A stretch of DNA of 64,000 nucleotides from NCBI RefSeq assembly GCF_014197055.1, contig NZ_JACIEW010000010.1, positions 1-64,000 on the forward strand, written 5' to 3'. Of this stretch, positions 34,868-45,389 are shown one piece after another; position 1 is the first letter of the stretch; each line of letters opens with the position of its first letter. Source of the stretch: Devosia subaequoris. Its GTDB lineage: Bacteria > Pseudomonadota > Alphaproteobacteria > Rhizobiales > Devosiaceae. Made by a program: the position numbers and the translations under genes. The notes beneath the pieces are model-generated. The model did no database searches, was not told the origin of the DNA, and was given only the letters and a program-made list of their open reading frames with translations.

Positions 34868-35853
34868 GCCTTGGCCTCCGGATCGGTATTTTGTGCATCG
34901 TATCGATCGGGATCGAACCCAAGAGCCTCAAAGCTCTGCCGCATATGCGGCGGCAGCGGCGCCGAAATGTCGATCTTCTTGCCGTTGCGCAATGGTAGCG
35001 CAATGCGCCGGGCGTGCAGATGCAACCCCTCACCAAGCCCAGGCGCTGCCTGCCAGTTCTCGATATTGAAGTAGCGTGGGTCGTCGATGATCGGCGTGCC
35101 GAGTTGCGCCATATGCACGCGCAATTGGTGGGTCCGACCGGTCACCGGCTTCAGTGTCACCCAGGCGAAGCGCCGGCTTGCGGTGTCCGTGGTGGAATAA
35201 TAGCTCGACGAATGGACGGCGCCCGGCGCACCATTACGTACCACCACCATCTGCTCGCCATCTGTCGTGGCCTGCTTGGCCAGAAAGCAGGAAATCTCGC
35301 CCTGCCGCGGCGACGGGTTGCCCGCGACGATCGCCCAATAGATCTTGCGGGCCGATCGCGACCGAAACACGGAACCGAAATGCTTGGCCGCCGCCGCTGT
35401 CTTGGCGACAACAAGGCAACCAGACGTGTCGCGGTCAAGCCGATGCACCAGGCGCGGGGCTTCACCGGCCTTGTTGGGCAGGTTTTTCAGCAAGCCGTCC
35501 ATATGCCGAACCGTGCCGCTACCACCCTGCACCGCAAGGCCATGCGGTTTATTGAAGACGTACAGGTCGTCGTCCTCATAGAGGATCAGATCCTTGAGAA
35601 AGCGGACGTCATCAAGGTTCGGCTTGAATGCGCGGACAGTGTCTGGATCATCGATCGGCGGAATACGGACAATCTGCCCCTCGGCCAGGCGCGTGCTGGT
35701 CTGCACCCGACCCTTATCAACACGCACCTCACCGTTGCGGATAAGCTTTTGCAGTCGTGCGAAGCCGAGCTGCGGAAAATGTCGGGCAAACCAGCGATCG
35801 AGCCGCATCCCGTCGTCGTCCGCCGTTACATCGCGATGTTGTACGCCACTCAT
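34864..35853 (-). CDS. RluA-family (RluC-like) pseudouridine synthase
   Basis: A 329-residue RNA pseudouridine synthase, probably for 23S rRNA. It has an N-terminal S4 domain (RLDRWFARHFPQLGFARLQK), and the catalytic Asp lies in HRLDRDTSGCLVV. PVTGRTHQLRVHMA is a further family block. I start at ATG 35853 (MSGVQHRDVTADDDG), which overlaps the crcB stop as ATGA; an upstream start would overlap crcB coding. RluC and RluD both act on rRNA, and which one this equals cannot be decided from the sequence. Confidence 0.93.
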   Translation of the reverse strand: MSGVQHRDVTADDDGMRLDRWFARHFPQLGFARLQKLIRNGEVRVDKGRVQTSTRLAEGQIVRIPPIDDPDTVRAFKPNLDDVRFLKDLILYEDDDLYVFNKPHGLAVQGGSGTVRHMDGLLKNLPNKAGEAPRLVHRLDRDTSGCLVVAKTAAAAKHFGSVFRSRSARKIYWAIVAGNPSPRQGEISCFLAKQATTDGEQMVVVRNGAPGAVHSSSYYSTTDTASRRFAWVTLKPVTGRTHQLRVHMAQLGTPIIDDPRYFNIENWQAAPGLGEGLHLHARRIALPLRNGKKIDISAPLPPHMRQSFEALGFDPDRYDAQNTDPEAKA

Positions 35854-36230
35854 GCTGCGCCTCTTGTTACAAGCAGCCCGAGATATAGACCGGCGAGGCA
35901 AACCACAACCGACAAGGCGATATAGAGCATCGCCTGCGTCAATGCCCCGCGCTCGACCAGGGCAATGGTGTCGAGCGAGAAAGACGAGAAGGTGGTAAAG
36001 CCGCCTAAGATGCCGATGGCTGCGAACAGTCTGATCTCATTGGACATTTGAGGCGTTGTACGCGCCAGGATGCCAATCAGCAATCCCATCGCCACCGAGC
36101 CGATGACGTTGACGGCCAGCGTTCCCAGCGGGAAACTCACGGGCCAAAGCCGCCCCACGGCGGCCGAAACACCGTAGCGCGCCATCGCCCCAAGGGCACC
36201 GCCGGCCCCGACAAGAAGTACCGCCTGCAT
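35850..36230 (-). CDS. crcB: Fluoride exporter CrcB/FluC
   Basis: A 126-residue four-helix membrane protein forming dual-topology dimers that export F-. Landmarks are GGALGAMARYGVS, the Na+-site helix GTLAVNVIGSVAMG and GGFTTFSSFSLDT with the aromatic track residues. It starts 3 bases after rarA and ends inside the pseudouridine synthase start. No fluoride riboswitch sits before it, which fits an internal operon position. Confidence 0.96.
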   Translation of the reverse strand: MQAVLLVGAGGALGAMARYGVSAAVGRLWPVSFPLGTLAVNVIGSVAMGLLIGILARTTPQMSNEIRLFAAIGILGGFTTFSSFSLDTIALVERGALTQAMLYIALSVVVCLAGLYLGLLVTRGAA

Positions 36231-36233
36231 CGT

Positions 36234-37556
36234 CTAACCCTCGCTATCAGAACTGTTTTTTGCAGCGCGGAGCCGGGAAAAATAGTCCATCCGCTTGCGC
36301 AGATCGCGTTCGAACCCTCGTTCGACGGGATGGTAGAAGTCCTGTCGTCCAATCTTTTCCGGGAAGTACTGCTGCCCCGAAAAGGCGTCTGGCGTATCGT
36401 GGTCATAAATATACCCATCGCCATAGCCCTGCCCCTTCATCATCTTGGTGGGGGCATTGAGAATGACCTTGGGCGGCATGGGCGACCCGGTTGCCTTGGC
36501 AACGGACACCGCAGCCTTGTAGGCGGTGTAGACAGCGTTCGATTTGGGCGCGAGGGCCAGATAGACCACAACCTGCGCCAGCGAGAGCTCGCCCTCAGGC
36601 GAACCAAGCATCTGATAAGCGTCGCGGGCCGCCACCGCCAGGGTCAACGCCTGGGGGTCGGCCAGTCCGATATCTTCCGAAGCCATGCGGATCAGGCGGC
36701 GCGCCAGAAACAGTGGGTCTTCACCCGCGTCGAGCATGCGCGCAAAGTAATAAAGCGCCGCGTCCGGATCAGAACCGCGAATGGTCTTGTGCAGGGCCGA
36801 GATCAGATTGTAGTGGCCGTCCTGCGCCTTGTCATAGATCGGCGCCCGACGTTGCACCACCGACAACAGGCTGGTGGGATCAAGCACTTCCTCCGGGGCT
36901 GCCGATGCAAGGATCTCCTCCACCAGCCCGAGTAGAGCGCGGCCGTCTCCATCCGCCAGTCCCAGCAAGGTAGCGCGCGCTTCATCCGTTAGTGGAAGTC
37001 CAGCGCCTAATAGACTCTCAGCGCGGCGCAAAAGATCCTCAAGGTCCTCGGCGCCGAGCGATTCAAAGCGCAGCACCTGGCTGCGCGACAACAAGGCTGC
37101 GTTGAGCTCGAAGGACGGATTTTCTGTGGTCGCGCCAACCAGCACCACGGTGCCATCTTCCATCACGGGCAGAAAACTATCCTGTTGGGCACGGTTGAAG
37201 CGATGGATCTCGTCGACGAACAGCAAGGTGCGGTGACCGGACATGCGCTCGAAACGCGCTTTCTCGAAGACTTTCTTGAGGTCCGCGACACCAGAAAAGA
37301 TCGCCGAAATCTGTTCGAAGCGGTAGCCGATCTGGTTGGCGAGCAGGCGTGCCACAGTGGTCTTGCCGGTGCCTGGCGGGCCCCAGAGGATCAGTGAGCC
37401 CAAGCGGCCCGAAGCCAGCATGCGGCGCAACGTGCCCCCCTCACCCAGCAGGTGGGTTTGCCCGATCACCTCGTCGAGGCTAAGCGGACGCAATTGGTCG
37501 GCCAATGGGCGGGCCTTGTCGGTTTCGGATGGGTCGGCGGCGAACAGGTCAGACAT
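36234..37556 (-). CDS. rarA: Replication-associated recombination protein RarA (MgsA)
   Basis: A 440-residue clamp-loader-like AAA+ ATPase acting at stalled replication forks. Landmarks are Walker A GPPGTGKTTVARLLA, Walker B LLFVDEIHRFNRAQQD, sensor GATTENPSFELNAALLSR and the C-terminal MgsA domain with ALYYFARMLDAGEDPLFLAR. Length is typical. It follows degQ at 34 bases and precedes crcB at 3. Confidence 0.97.
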   Translation of the reverse strand: MSDLFAADPSETDKARPLADQLRPLSLDEVIGQTHLLGEGGTLRRMLASGRLGSLILWGPPGTGKTTVARLLANQIGYRFEQISAIFSGVADLKKVFEKARFERMSGHRTLLFVDEIHRFNRAQQDSFLPVMEDGTVVLVGATTENPSFELNAALLSRSQVLRFESLGAEDLEDLLRRAESLLGAGLPLTDEARATLLGLADGDGRALLGLVEEILASAAPEEVLDPTSLLSVVQRRAPIYDKAQDGHYNLISALHKTIRGSDPDAALYYFARMLDAGEDPLFLARRLIRMASEDIGLADPQALTLAVAARDAYQMLGSPEGELSLAQVVVYLALAPKSNAVYTAYKAAVSVAKATGSPMPPKVILNAPTKMMKGQGYGDGYIYDHDTPDAFSGQQYFPEKIGRQDFYHPVERGFERDLRKRMDYFSRLRAAKNSSDSEG

Positions 37557-37590
37557 GCCCCTTCCCTACCAGACCCGAATGCGTTGCGCA

Positions 37591-39060
37591 TCAACCAGAA
37601 ACGATTGCCCTGCTGACCCGGCCGTTGCGCTGCAAGATAATCTGCCAGGTGCGCACTCGTTGGCTGGCGACCTGTTGGAAAGTCGCAGCATCGACCATCT
37701 CGATATCGTTGAGCGCCAGAATGACATCATCGACCTGCAGACCCATCGCCTCGGCGGGCGAACCGGGCTCTACCGCCGTCACAAGCACGCCGCTGGCATC
37801 ATAGGGAAGCCCCTGTTGCTCGGCCAGGGCCGGATCGAGCTGCCGTACACTCACCCCGGAGAAACGGGAGTTGGCGACGATCGTCGCAAGCGCTGTCTCG
37901 GCGGGCTGCGGCGCAGCTTCAACCAGAAAAGGCAAGGTCTCGGTCGATCCTCCGCGCAATCGCTCCAACTGCGCCTGCTCACCAAGGGCACGCGTTGCCA
38001 GCCGGAAGTTGAATGCACTGGGGTCGTCGACGCGCAACCCATCGACGGAGAGGATCACATCCCCGGACCGGAAGCCGGCCCGCTCCGCCGGCCCGCCCGG
38101 TGCAACCTCGGTGATCATCGCCCCATGCGGCACTGCCATGCCCAAACTGGCTGCGATGTCCGCACTAACCGGCTGCATCTTGGCCCCGAACCAGGGCCGC
38201 ACGATCTCTCCGCCCTTGACGCCCGCCTCGGCCACGAGCCGAGCCATGTTCGCGGGAATGGCGAAGCCGATCCCCACCGAACCGCCCGTTTGGGAGTAGA
38301 TTGCCGTATTAATCCCGACCAACTGCCCATTCAGATCGACGAGGGCGCCGCCTGAATTTCCCGGATTGATGGCCGCGTCCGTCTGGATGAAGAATTCGTA
38401 GTCGCTCGCCTCCACGCCGGTGCGCGCAAGAGCTGACACTATTCCGCTCGTCACGGTCTGTCCGACCCCAAACGGATTGCCGATCGCCAGCACGAGATCG
38501 CCCACCAGCAGTTTATCGCTATCGGCAAATTCAATGGCGGGGAAGGCCGCTCCGCCGCTCGTCCGGACCCTGAGGACGGCTAGATCGGTCTGCTCGTCTT
38601 CAATGACCACATCGACGTCGAATTCGCGCCCATCGCCAAGCGCGATCCGGACATCGGTTGCGCCTTCGATCACATGCCGGTTAGTCAGGATCACACCACT
38701 GCTCTCAACGATTACGCCTGAGCCCAGAGACCGGGATTCACGGGGGCGGCTCTGCAGAAACTGGTCGCCAAAGAAGCGAGAGAAGAACGGATCATTGGCA
38801 AATGGCGACACCGCCCTTTGCTCGACCCTGGTCGCATAGACATTGACCACCGAGGGCGAAACGCGCTGCACCACAGGCGCAAAGCTGAGCTTTATTTGTG
38901 CATCGCTTTGCGGAATGGCACGTTGCTCTTCTGGAATGTCTAACTGCGCCTGCTGCGCAATGCTTGGCTGCATGCCATTCCAGGGCGCCAGGGCGAGACT
39001 GCCCGCGCCAGCCAGAGCGACAAGGGCGACGCACGAAAATACCAACGAACGCAGGGACAT
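37591..39060 (-). CDS. degQ: DegQ/HtrA-type periplasmic serine protease
   Basis: A 489-residue Do-family protease and chaperone. A signal peptide or anchor lies at residues 1-25. The catalytic triad is His129 (TNRHVIEG), Asp159 (EQTDLAVLRV) and Ser236 (GNSGGAL). Two PDZ domains follow, around residues 275-365 and 395-480, the second beginning after NSRFSGVSVRQLD. It is probably the first gene of a six-gene operon to ATP12. degP or degQ cannot be told apart with certainty, so the symbol is a best guess. Confidence 0.9.
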   Translation of the reverse strand: MSLRSLVFSCVALVALAGAGSLALAPWNGMQPSIAQQAQLDIPEEQRAIPQSDAQIKLSFAPVVQRVSPSVVNVYATRVEQRAVSPFANDPFFSRFFGDQFLQSRPRESRSLGSGVIVESSGVILTNRHVIEGATDVRIALGDGREFDVDVVIEDEQTDLAVLRVRTSGGAAFPAIEFADSDKLLVGDLVLAIGNPFGVGQTVTSGIVSALARTGVEASDYEFFIQTDAAINPGNSGGALVDLNGQLVGINTAIYSQTGGSVGIGFAIPANMARLVAEAGVKGGEIVRPWFGAKMQPVSADIAASLGMAVPHGAMITEVAPGGPAERAGFRSGDVILSVDGLRVDDPSAFNFRLATRALGEQAQLERLRGGSTETLPFLVEAAPQPAETALATIVANSRFSGVSVRQLDPALAEQQGLPYDASGVLVTAVEPGSPAEAMGLQVDDVILALNDIEMVDAATFQQVASQRVRTWQIILQRNGRVSRAIVSG

Positions 39061-39262
39061 AACAAATCCTTTTGGAATCAGTTTGTGAGCCGAACCACAG
39101 CCGATGGATAGAGCGACCAGAACACCCCGAATCTGTCACGAAAATGACGCCTCAACATAGTTGGCTCGCAGCCCAAATAAACGTTTGCGCCCAGGGTCAC
39201 ATGGCCCTATACGCAGCGCTCAATTTTCCCCTCACCTCCAGCCCCGAAAGGCCTGTTGTCCA

Positions 39263-40444
39263 ATGACCGACGAGCCGAAGACCATTCATGCCAACACCTC
39301 GGCATTGATTGCTGCTGAAGCCCCTGACTTCCCGTCCTTCCTGTTTTCGGAACGCGAGTTTCACCGGGCAATCGGGGTGTTCAAGAGAGGGTTCGACGGG
39401 CTGCTGACCTATGCGGTGAAGTGCAACCCCAGCCCACATGTCATTGCCCAACTTCACGCCGAGGGTCTCAAGGCATTCGACGTTGCCTCGAATACTGAAA
39501 TGGAACTGGTGCGCGACCACGCTCCGGGCGCGGTGATGCACTACAACAACCCGATCAAGAACAAGCGCGAAATCGAACGCGCCTATGACGAGTTCGGTGT
39601 TCGCAGCTTCACCATCGACCATCCCCAGCAGCTCGATCAGCTTGCCTCCATTGTCTCTCCCAGTCGCGATGTCGAGGTCACCACCCGCTTCAAGGCCGGC
39701 AAGGCGCTCAAATCCTATGATTTCGGCATCAAGTTCGGGGTGATGGAACAGTCTGCCGCTGAAATTGTCACCGCGGTCGAAAAGATGGGCTACACGCCCA
39801 GCCTCTGCTTCCATGTTGGTAGCCAGTGCGAAGATGCCTACGCCTATGCGCGCCACATTGCTGCAGCAGCCCGCATCGTCGAAGAAGCCGGCATTGATCT
39901 CAAGCGCCTCAATATCGGTGGTGGCTATCCGGCCCCCTACCCGACCAGCGAAGCGCCGCCGATGGATTATTATTTCGATACCATCGCAGAGGCAGTTGCC
40001 GAACACTTCCCCAACAAGGCACCCGAGCTCATCATCGAGCCGGGCCGCGCTCTCGTGACCTCCTCCACATCGCTCCTGCTACGCGTGAAGCATCAGCGCG
40101 GCGGTCAGGCCGTCTACGTCAATGACGGGGCCTACGGCGCACTGATGGAGGTGAAATTCATGCACTTCACCCCGCCGGTGCGCGTCTGGCGCGGCCCACG
40201 CCTGCACGACAATAATGGCGAGTTCTCCGAATTCACCATGTGGGGTCCAACCTGCGACAGTTATGACGTGCTGCCCCAGGTGTTCACCCTTCCCAGCGAC
40301 ATCGACGAAGACGACTGGATCGAGTTCGGCCTGATGGGCGCATATACCCAGGCCTCGCTGACCCCGTTCAACGGCTTCGACCGCCGCGAGCAGTACTGGG
40401 TCGACAGCATCTATACCGGCAAGGACATGGCTCCGGCCGAGTAA
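39263..40444 (+). CDS. Type III PLP-dependent ornithine/diamine decarboxylase
   Basis: A 393-residue alanine-racemase-fold decarboxylase (group IV), probably ornithine decarboxylase making putrescine. The PLP lysine is Lys53 in LLTYAVKCNPSPHV. Other family blocks are FHVGSQCEDAYAY, LNIGGGYPAPYPTSE, LIIEPGRALV and the catalytic Cys in MWGPTCDSYDVLP. I start at ATG 39263, the first ATG in line with homology; an open extension to 39161 looks non-coding. Closely related enzymes use lysine or both, so the substrate is not fixed. Confidence 0.92.
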   Translation: MTDEPKTIHANTSALIAAEAPDFPSFLFSEREFHRAIGVFKRGFDGLLTYAVKCNPSPHVIAQLHAEGLKAFDVASNTEMELVRDHAPGAVMHYNNPIKNKREIERAYDEFGVRSFTIDHPQQLDQLASIVSPSRDVEVTTRFKAGKALKSYDFGIKFGVMEQSAAEIVTAVEKMGYTPSLCFHVGSQCEDAYAYARHIAAAARIVEEAGIDLKRLNIGGGYPAPYPTSEAPPMDYYFDTIAEAVAEHFPNKAPELIIEPGRALVTSSTSLLLRVKHQRGGQAVYVNDGAYGALMEVKFMHFTPPVRVWRGPRLHDNNGEFSEFTMWGPTCDSYDVLPQVFTLPSDIDEDDWIEFGLMGAYTQASLTPFNGFDRREQYWVDSIYTGKDMAPAE

Positions 40445-40461
40445 TCCATGTCGCAACGATA

Positions 40462-40493
40462 TTCCGCCGCCCCGGCACGCTGGGGCGGCGGAA
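40462..40493 (+). terminator. Terminator after the decarboxylase gene
   Basis: TTCCGCCGCCCC (40462-40473) pairs with GGGGCGGCGGAA (40482-40493), a 12-bp perfect stem followed by TCTGTCT. Confidence 0.8.
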
Positions 40494-40627
40494 TCTGTCT
40501 ATCCAAGGTCAGCTAGGGCCACGGACCTCAACAAGGCGGGGGCTTTCGCCAACGCCGTTCCCGACACCTCCAATACGCAGCCTATCCACCCCTTCAAAAG
40601 GGTCCAGACTTCTCGCTCCCCCGAACG

Positions 40628-40659
40628 AAAAAGGCGGCCCAGGAAATCCCGGACCGCCT
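40628..40659 (-). terminator. Terminator after rplQ, end of the ribosomal supercluster
   Basis: On the minus strand AGGCGGTCC pairs, with one mismatch, to GGGCCGCCT, and a run of five T follows. It lies 25 bases after the rplQ stop and closes the alpha operon. Confidence 0.85.
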
Positions 40660-40684
40660 CAAATCATTGTCATGCCGACAAGGC

Positions 40685-41107
40685 TTATGCCGCTTCGGCT
40701 TCGTCTTCCTGCGTGAAGACCGGACCGGAATCCTGGCCCTTGGCATCGACGTCACGATCGACGAACTCGATCACGGCCAACGGGGCGTTGTCGCCATAGC
40801 GGAAGCCGGCCTTGAGAATGCGCAGGTAACCGCCCTGGCGTTCAGCATAACGCGGACCGAGCACGGCAAAGAGCTTGGCGACCATGGCTTCATCGCGGAT
40901 CTGGGCGATGGCCTGGCGGCGGGCATGCAGATCGCCGCGCTTGCCAAGGGTGATGAGCTTCTCGACGATCGGACGCAGGTCCTTCGCCTTGGGCAACGTG
41001 GTGACGATCTGTTCGTGCTTGATCAGCGCTGCAGACATGTTGGCAAACATGGCCTTACGGTGGGAAGCGGTACGGCTGAACTTGCGGCCTCGGGAAGCGT
41101 GGCGCAT
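40685..41107 (-). CDS. rplQ: 50S ribosomal protein bL17
   Basis: A 140-residue large-subunit protein near the peptide exit. Landmarks are [20 protein letters not shown] at the start and an acidic alphaproteobacterial-type tail (QEDEAEAA). Last gene of the alpha operon, 32 bases after rpoA. Confidence 0.98.
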   Translation of the reverse strand: MRHASRGRKFSRTASHRKAMFANMSAALIKHEQIVTTLPKAKDLRPIVEKLITLGKRGDLHARRQAIAQIRDEAMVAKLFAVLGPRYAERQGGYLRILKAGFRYGDNAPLAVIEFVDRDVDAKGQDSGPVFTQEDEAEAA

Positions 41108-41139
41108 GGGTTATCTCCTAAAGTCTGGGCAGCGCCGGA

Positions 41140-42159
41140 TCAGTAATGATCTTCGTAGCGCTTGGCGAGGTCATCGATATTCTCGGGCGGCCAGTTGTTG
41201 ACGTCCATTCCGAGATGAAGCCCCATCTGTGCCAGGACTTCCTTGATTTCATTGAGCGACTTGCGGCCAAAGTTCGGCGTCCGCAGCATCTCGGCTTCCG
41301 TCTTCTGGATCAGGTCGCCGATATAGACAATGTTGTCGTTCTTGAGGCAGTTGGCCGAACGGACCGACAGCTCGAGTTCGTCGACCTTCTTGAGCAGCGC
41401 CGGGTTGAAGGCCAGTTCCGGGACAGCGTCCTGGGCCTTCTCCTTGGTGGGCTCTTCAAAGTTAACGAAGACCGAAAGCTGATCCTGCAGGATACGGGCA
41501 GCGTAGGCCACCGCGTCTTCCGGCGAAATCGCGCCATTGGTCTCGACCGACAGGGTCAGCTTGTCCTTGTCCAGGCTTTCACCCGCACGGGTCGCATCGA
41601 CCTTGTAGCTCACGCGGCGAACCGGCGAGAACAATGCATCGACCGGGATATAGCCGATCGGTGCGTCCTCGGGGCGGTTCTTGTCGGCGGGAACATAGCC
41701 CTTGCCGGTATCCACGGTGAACTCGATATTGATCTCGGCACCGTCGTCGAGGTGACAGATGACCAAGTCAGGGTTCAGCACTTCAATATCGCCGGTAACC
41801 TTGATATCGCCAGCAGTCACGGCACCCGGCCCCTGCTTGGAAAGCGTCAGGCGCTTCATGCCCTCGCCACCCATCTTCAGGGCGATTTCCTTGACGTTAA
41901 GAACGAGATCGGTGATGTCCTCGCGCACGCCGGGCAACGAGGAGAATTCGTGCAGGATGCCGTCAATCTGGATAGCGGTCACTGCCGCGCCCTGAAGCGA
42001 CGACAGCAGCACGCGACGCAGGGCATTGCCCAGGGTAAGCCCGTATCCGCGCTCAAGCGGCTCGGCAACCACCGAGGCCACGCGCGCGTTGTCGCTGCCC
42101 GAAACAATGTCCAGCTTGGTCGGCTTGATTAGTTCCTGCCAGTTCCTCTGGATCGTCAC
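41140..42159 (-). CDS. rpoA: RNA polymerase alpha subunit
   Basis: A 339-residue subunit that nucleates polymerase assembly through its N-terminal domain (about residues 1-235; landmark [21 protein letters not shown]). Its C-terminal domain (about 255-325; [19 protein letters not shown]) contacts DNA and activators. Followed closely by rplQ. A hairpin at 42218-42244 lies upstream, between it and rpsK. Confidence 0.98.
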   Translation of the reverse strand: MTIQRNWQELIKPTKLDIVSGSDNARVASVVAEPLERGYGLTLGNALRRVLLSSLQGAAVTAIQIDGILHEFSSLPGVREDITDLVLNVKEIALKMGGEGMKRLTLSKQGPGAVTAGDIKVTGDIEVLNPDLVICHLDDGAEINIEFTVDTGKGYVPADKNRPEDAPIGYIPVDALFSPVRRVSYKVDATRAGESLDKDKLTLSVETNGAISPEDAVAYAARILQDQLSVFVNFEEPTKEKAQDAVPELAFNPALLKKVDELELSVRSANCLKNDNIVYIGDLIQKTEAEMLRTPNFGRKSLNEIKEVLAQMGLHLGMDVNNWPPENIDDLAKRYEDHY

Positions 42160-42217
42160 GGTAATGTCCTTTCAATTTAGCGGCCATCTCGGCCACTCCG
42201 CCGCATACACAATAGAA

Positions 42218-42244
42218 CTCCCGGCCCATTCAATCGGCCGGGAG
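42218..42244 (-). terminator. Hairpin between rpsK and rpoA
   Basis: CTCCCGGCC (42218-42226) pairs with GGCCGGGAG (42236-42244). TTCTATTG follows on the minus strand, so partial termination or mRNA processing is possible. Confidence 0.5.
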
Positions 42245-42260
42245 ACTTCCAATCGTCTTA

Positions 42261-42653
42261 TTAGACGCGGCGCCGCTTGCGTGGACGGCAGCCATTGTGC
42301 GGAATCGACGTGACGTCGCGGATCGAAGTGACATTGAAGCCAGCGGCCTGCAAAGCACGCAGCGCCGATTCACGACCCGAACCCGGACCGCGCACTTCGA
42401 CCTCAAGGGTCTTCATGCCGTGCTCCTGGGCCTTCTTGGCCGCATCTTCAGCAGCAACCTGAGCAGCATAAGGGGTCGATTTGCGCGAACCCTTGAAACC
42501 CATCACGCCCGAGGACGACCACGAAATCGTGTTGCCCTGCATGTCAGCGATGGTGATCATCGTGTTGTTGAAGGAGGCGTTCACGTGAGCGACGCCCGAA
42601 GTGATATTTTTGCGCTCTTTGCGACGGACGCGCGCGACTTCAGTCTTAGCCAT
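42261..42653 (-). CDS. rpsK: 30S ribosomal protein uS11
   Basis: A 130-residue platform protein of the small subunit. Landmarks are [30 protein letters not shown] and the C-terminal [10 protein letters not shown]. It stands 154 bases from rpsM, with a terminator-like hairpin between. Confidence 0.98.
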   Translation of the reverse strand: MAKTEVARVRRKERKNITSGVAHVNASFNNTMITIADMQGNTISWSSSGVMGFKGSRKSTPYAAQVAAEDAAKKAQEHGMKTLEVEVRGPGSGRESALRALQAAGFNVTSIRDVTSIPHNGCRPRKRRRV

Positions 42654-42776
42654 TACTATCCTCTAGGATATCGGCGCTGCCGTAGTTCCAGCAGCTCCAC
42701 CACGGAAGAAGCGGTCCAAGTCTGCCCGGCAAGTTCTGGAGAACCCCGGAAAGGCTTGACCCGCCACTCCCAATTC

Positions 42777-42800
42777 AAAAAACCACCCCGCAGATGCGGG
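42777..42800 (-). terminator. Rho-independent terminator after rpsM
   Basis: CCCGCA (42787-42792), a 2-base gap and TGCGGG (42795-42800) form a hairpin. It is followed on the minus strand by GGTGG and six T, a good terminator shape directly after rpsM and before rpsK. Confidence 0.65.
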
Positions 42801-42807
42801 AAGGCAA

Positions 42808-43176
42808 TTACTTCTTCTTACCGGCGATCGCCTTAGCCGGACCCTTGCGGGTGCGAGCATTGGTATGGGTGCGCTGGCCACGGACCGGCAGGCCGCGGCG
42901 GTGACGCAGACCACGATAGTTACCCAGATCCATCAGGCGCTTGATGTTCATTGCAACATTGCGGCGCAGATCACCTTCCACGACATAATCGCGGTCGATG
43001 GCTTCACGGATCTGGATCAATTCAGCGTCAGTCAGTTCGTTGACGCGGCGCTCCGCCGGAATACCGGCACCTTCAGTAATGTCCTTGGCGAATTTCTCGC
43101 CGATCCCGTGAATATACTGCAGCGCGATAACCACGCGCTTATTCGTCGGAATGTTGACGCCAGCAATACGAGCCAC
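42808..43176 (-). CDS. rpsM: 30S ribosomal protein uS13
   Basis: A 122-residue head protein of the small subunit contacting the P-site tRNA. Landmarks are [40 protein letters not shown] and the basic tail AIAGKKK. It follows adk after 174 bases that hold a hairpin. Confidence 0.98.
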   Translation of the reverse strand: MARIAGVNIPTNKRVVIALQYIHGIGEKFAKDITEGAGIPAERRVNELTDAELIQIREAIDRDYVVEGDLRRNVAMNIKRLMDLGNYRGLRHRRGLPVRGQRTHTNARTRKGPAKAIAGKKK

Positions 43177-43313
43177 GTCTGCTCTCCTTCATTCACACGC
43201 GCCATCCCGGCGGGTGCCTTTAAACAACAAGGGACCGGACTTCGACCCCCAACTAAGGGAGAACCGAATCCAGCCCAATGATCCATGAGACTGGTGCGGT
43301 TCTTTAAGGATAA

Positions 43314-43344
43314 GACCGGGCAGAGTCAACTGCCCTACCCGGTC
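43314..43344 (-). terminator. Terminator-like hairpin after adk
   Basis: GACCGGG (43314-43320) pairs with CCCGGTC (43338-43344), with inner pairing of GCAG and CTGC. TTATCCTTT follows on the minus strand. It may end or attenuate the secY-adk transcript. Confidence 0.55.
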
Positions 43345-43350
43345 TATTGT

Positions 43351-43920
43351 TTACTTGCCCAGGGCACTCTTGATCGCTGCTGTCACCTCTTCGACGGGAG
43401 CCATCCCGTCGACTGGCTTCAACAGGCCCTTGCCGGCATAGTATTCAACCAGCGGCGCGGTTTGTTCCGAATAGACACCGAGGCGCTTGCGCAGCACTTC
43501 CTCATTGTCGTCGGCACGGGCGCCGCCCGATTCCTTGGCACGATTGATGACGCGCTTCACCAGCTCGTCAGCTTCCGCCTTGATCTCTATGACGGCGTCG
43601 AGGGCGATTCCCTTGTCCGCCAGCATTTGATCTAGTGCTTCGGCCTGCGCAATCGTGCGTGGAAAACCATCCAGGATAAATCCAGGCTTGCAGTCTTCCG
43701 CGTCCAGGCGTTCGGAAACAATGCCATTGACGATGGCATCAGAAACCAGGTCGCCACGATCCACGATCGCCTTGGCTTCCAGCCCCAACGGGGTCTTGGC
43801 AGCAATGGCGGCGCGCAGGATGTCGCCGGTTGAAAGCTGGGGGATGCCATAGGCCTCCACCAGAATCTTGGCCTGTGTGCCCTTCCCCGCCCCCGGGGGT
43901 CCCAACAGGATCAACCTCAT
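43351..43920 (-). CDS. adk: Adenylate kinase
   Basis: A 189-residue nucleotide kinase (ATP + AMP to 2 ADP). Landmarks are [11 protein letters not shown] (P-loop), [20 protein letters not shown] and the LID region [17 protein letters not shown]. The short LID, with no four-Cys zinc site, explains the length below 215. The start ATG 43920 overlaps the secY stop as ATGA, so translation is coupled. Confidence 0.97.
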   Translation of the reverse strand: MRLILLGPPGAGKGTQAKILVEAYGIPQLSTGDILRAAIAAKTPLGLEAKAIVDRGDLVSDAIVNGIVSERLDAEDCKPGFILDGFPRTIAQAEALDQMLADKGIALDAVIEIKAEADELVKRVINRAKESGGARADDNEEVLRKRLGVYSEQTAPLVEYYAGKGLLKPVDGMAPVEEVTAAIKSALGK

Positions 43921-45254
43921 CGACGCTTGCCTCCTCCAAGACGGGATTTCTTAAGCAGCCCCTCATATTGCTGGGCCACCAGATGGCTCTGGATCTGTGT
44001 GATCGTATCCAGTGTAACCGTAACCATGATCAGCAGCGACGTACCGCCGATGAATTGGCTGACCGCCAGCTGGCTGAACAGCACTTCCGGAATCAACGCC
44101 ACGATCGTCAGATAGATCGCGCCGACCACCGTGATGCGCGTCAGCACATAATCAATGTGCTGCGCGGTGCGCTCACCGGGACGAATACCGGGAATGAAAC
44201 CGCCGGAACGCTTCAGATTGTCCGCCGTCTCAGTCGGGTTGAACACGATCGCCGTGTAAAAGAAGGCAAAGAAGATGATGAAGGCGGCAAACAGCGCCAG
44301 ATAAAGCGGTTGCCCACGCCCCAACAGAGCCGTCACCGTGGTCAACCAGGCTGGTGCATTCCCCTGCGCCGCAAACGAGGCAATGGTGGCTGGCAACAGC
44401 AGAAGGGAAGACCCGAAGATCACCGGGATCACACCGGACGTATTCAGCTTGAGCGGCAGGTGCGAGGTATCGCCCTGGAACATCTTGTTGCCGACCTGAC
44501 GCTTCGGATACTGAATCAGCAGTCGGCGCTGAGCCCGCTCGAAGAAGATGATGACCGCAATTACCACCAAGGCCAGCACCAGCATGCCAAGCCCGGCTAG
44601 CGCAGGAAGTGCCCCTGTGCGCGCCAATTCCAGTGTCTGTGCGACAGTCGCCGGCAAGTTCGCCACGATACCGGCAAAAATGATCAGCGAGATGCCGTTA
44701 CCGACGCCGCGCGCAGTGATCTGCTCACCCAGCCACATCAGGAACATGGTGCCACCCACCAGGGTAATCACCGTCGAAATGCGGAAGAACCAACCCGGAT
44801 TGAGCACAACGCCCTGGCTGCCCTCCAGACCAACGGCAATGCCATAGGCCTGTACAGCACAGAACAGCACCGCCAGATAGCGCGTGTACTGATTCATCTT
44901 GCGACGCCCAGCCTCACCCTCTTTCTTGAGGGCCTCGAGCCGTGGAGACGCCGTGGACACCACCTGCACCACGATCGATGCGGTAATGTAAGGAATAAGG
45001 TTCAGCGCAAAGATCGCCATGCGCTCGACGGCGCCACCGGCGAACATGTTGAACATGCCGATGATGCCCTGCTGCGACTGTTCAAAAGTCGCGCGGAATG
45101 CATCAGGGTCGATCCCCGGAACCGGAATGAATGTGCCCAAACGATAAACAAGCAGCGCTCCAAGTGTGAACAGGATGCGCTGCTGGAGGGCTTTCGCCTT
45201 GGAAAAGGTCGAGAAACTGAGATTACGTGCCAGCTGTTCGGCTGCGGACGCCAT
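43917..45254 (-). CDS. secY: Preprotein translocase subunit SecY
   Basis: A 445-residue channel of the Sec translocon with ten membrane helices. Landmarks are [22 protein letters not shown] near the N-terminus (split over the first helix), the plug region, and [20 protein letters not shown] with the cytoplasmic C5 loop that contacts SecA and the ribosome. A hairpin precedes it (45350-45376), after rplO. Confidence 0.97.
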   Translation of the reverse strand: MASAAEQLARNLSFSTFSKAKALQQRILFTLGALLVYRLGTFIPVPGIDPDAFRATFEQSQQGIIGMFNMFAGGAVERMAIFALNLIPYITASIVVQVVSTASPRLEALKKEGEAGRRKMNQYTRYLAVLFCAVQAYGIAVGLEGSQGVVLNPGWFFRISTVITLVGGTMFLMWLGEQITARGVGNGISLIIFAGIVANLPATVAQTLELARTGALPALAGLGMLVLALVVIAVIIFFERAQRRLLIQYPKRQVGNKMFQGDTSHLPLKLNTSGVIPVIFGSSLLLLPATIASFAAQGNAPAWLTTVTALLGRGQPLYLALFAAFIIFFAFFYTAIVFNPTETADNLKRSGGFIPGIRPGERTAQHIDYVLTRITVVGAIYLTIVALIPEVLFSQLAVSQFIGGTSLLIMVTVTLDTITQIQSHLVAQQYEGLLKKSRLGGGKRR

Positions 45255-45349
45255 ATAATTCGCTCCTACGGCTTAGATGCCAGGTGCGCTCGGAGCGCTG
45301 GAGACGCATATATGGGATATGTGCCGACCAGACGCAACAAACCATAAGA

Positions 45350-45376
45350 GCGCACCCAGCGTCATGCCGGGTGCGC
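45350..45376 (-). terminator. Hairpin between rplO and secY
   Basis: GCGCACCC (45350-45357) pairs with GGGTGCGC (45369-45376). TCTTATGGTTTGTT follows on the minus strand, which allows partial termination before secY. Confidence 0.5.
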
Positions 45377-45389
45377 CCTGCCAAGTCAA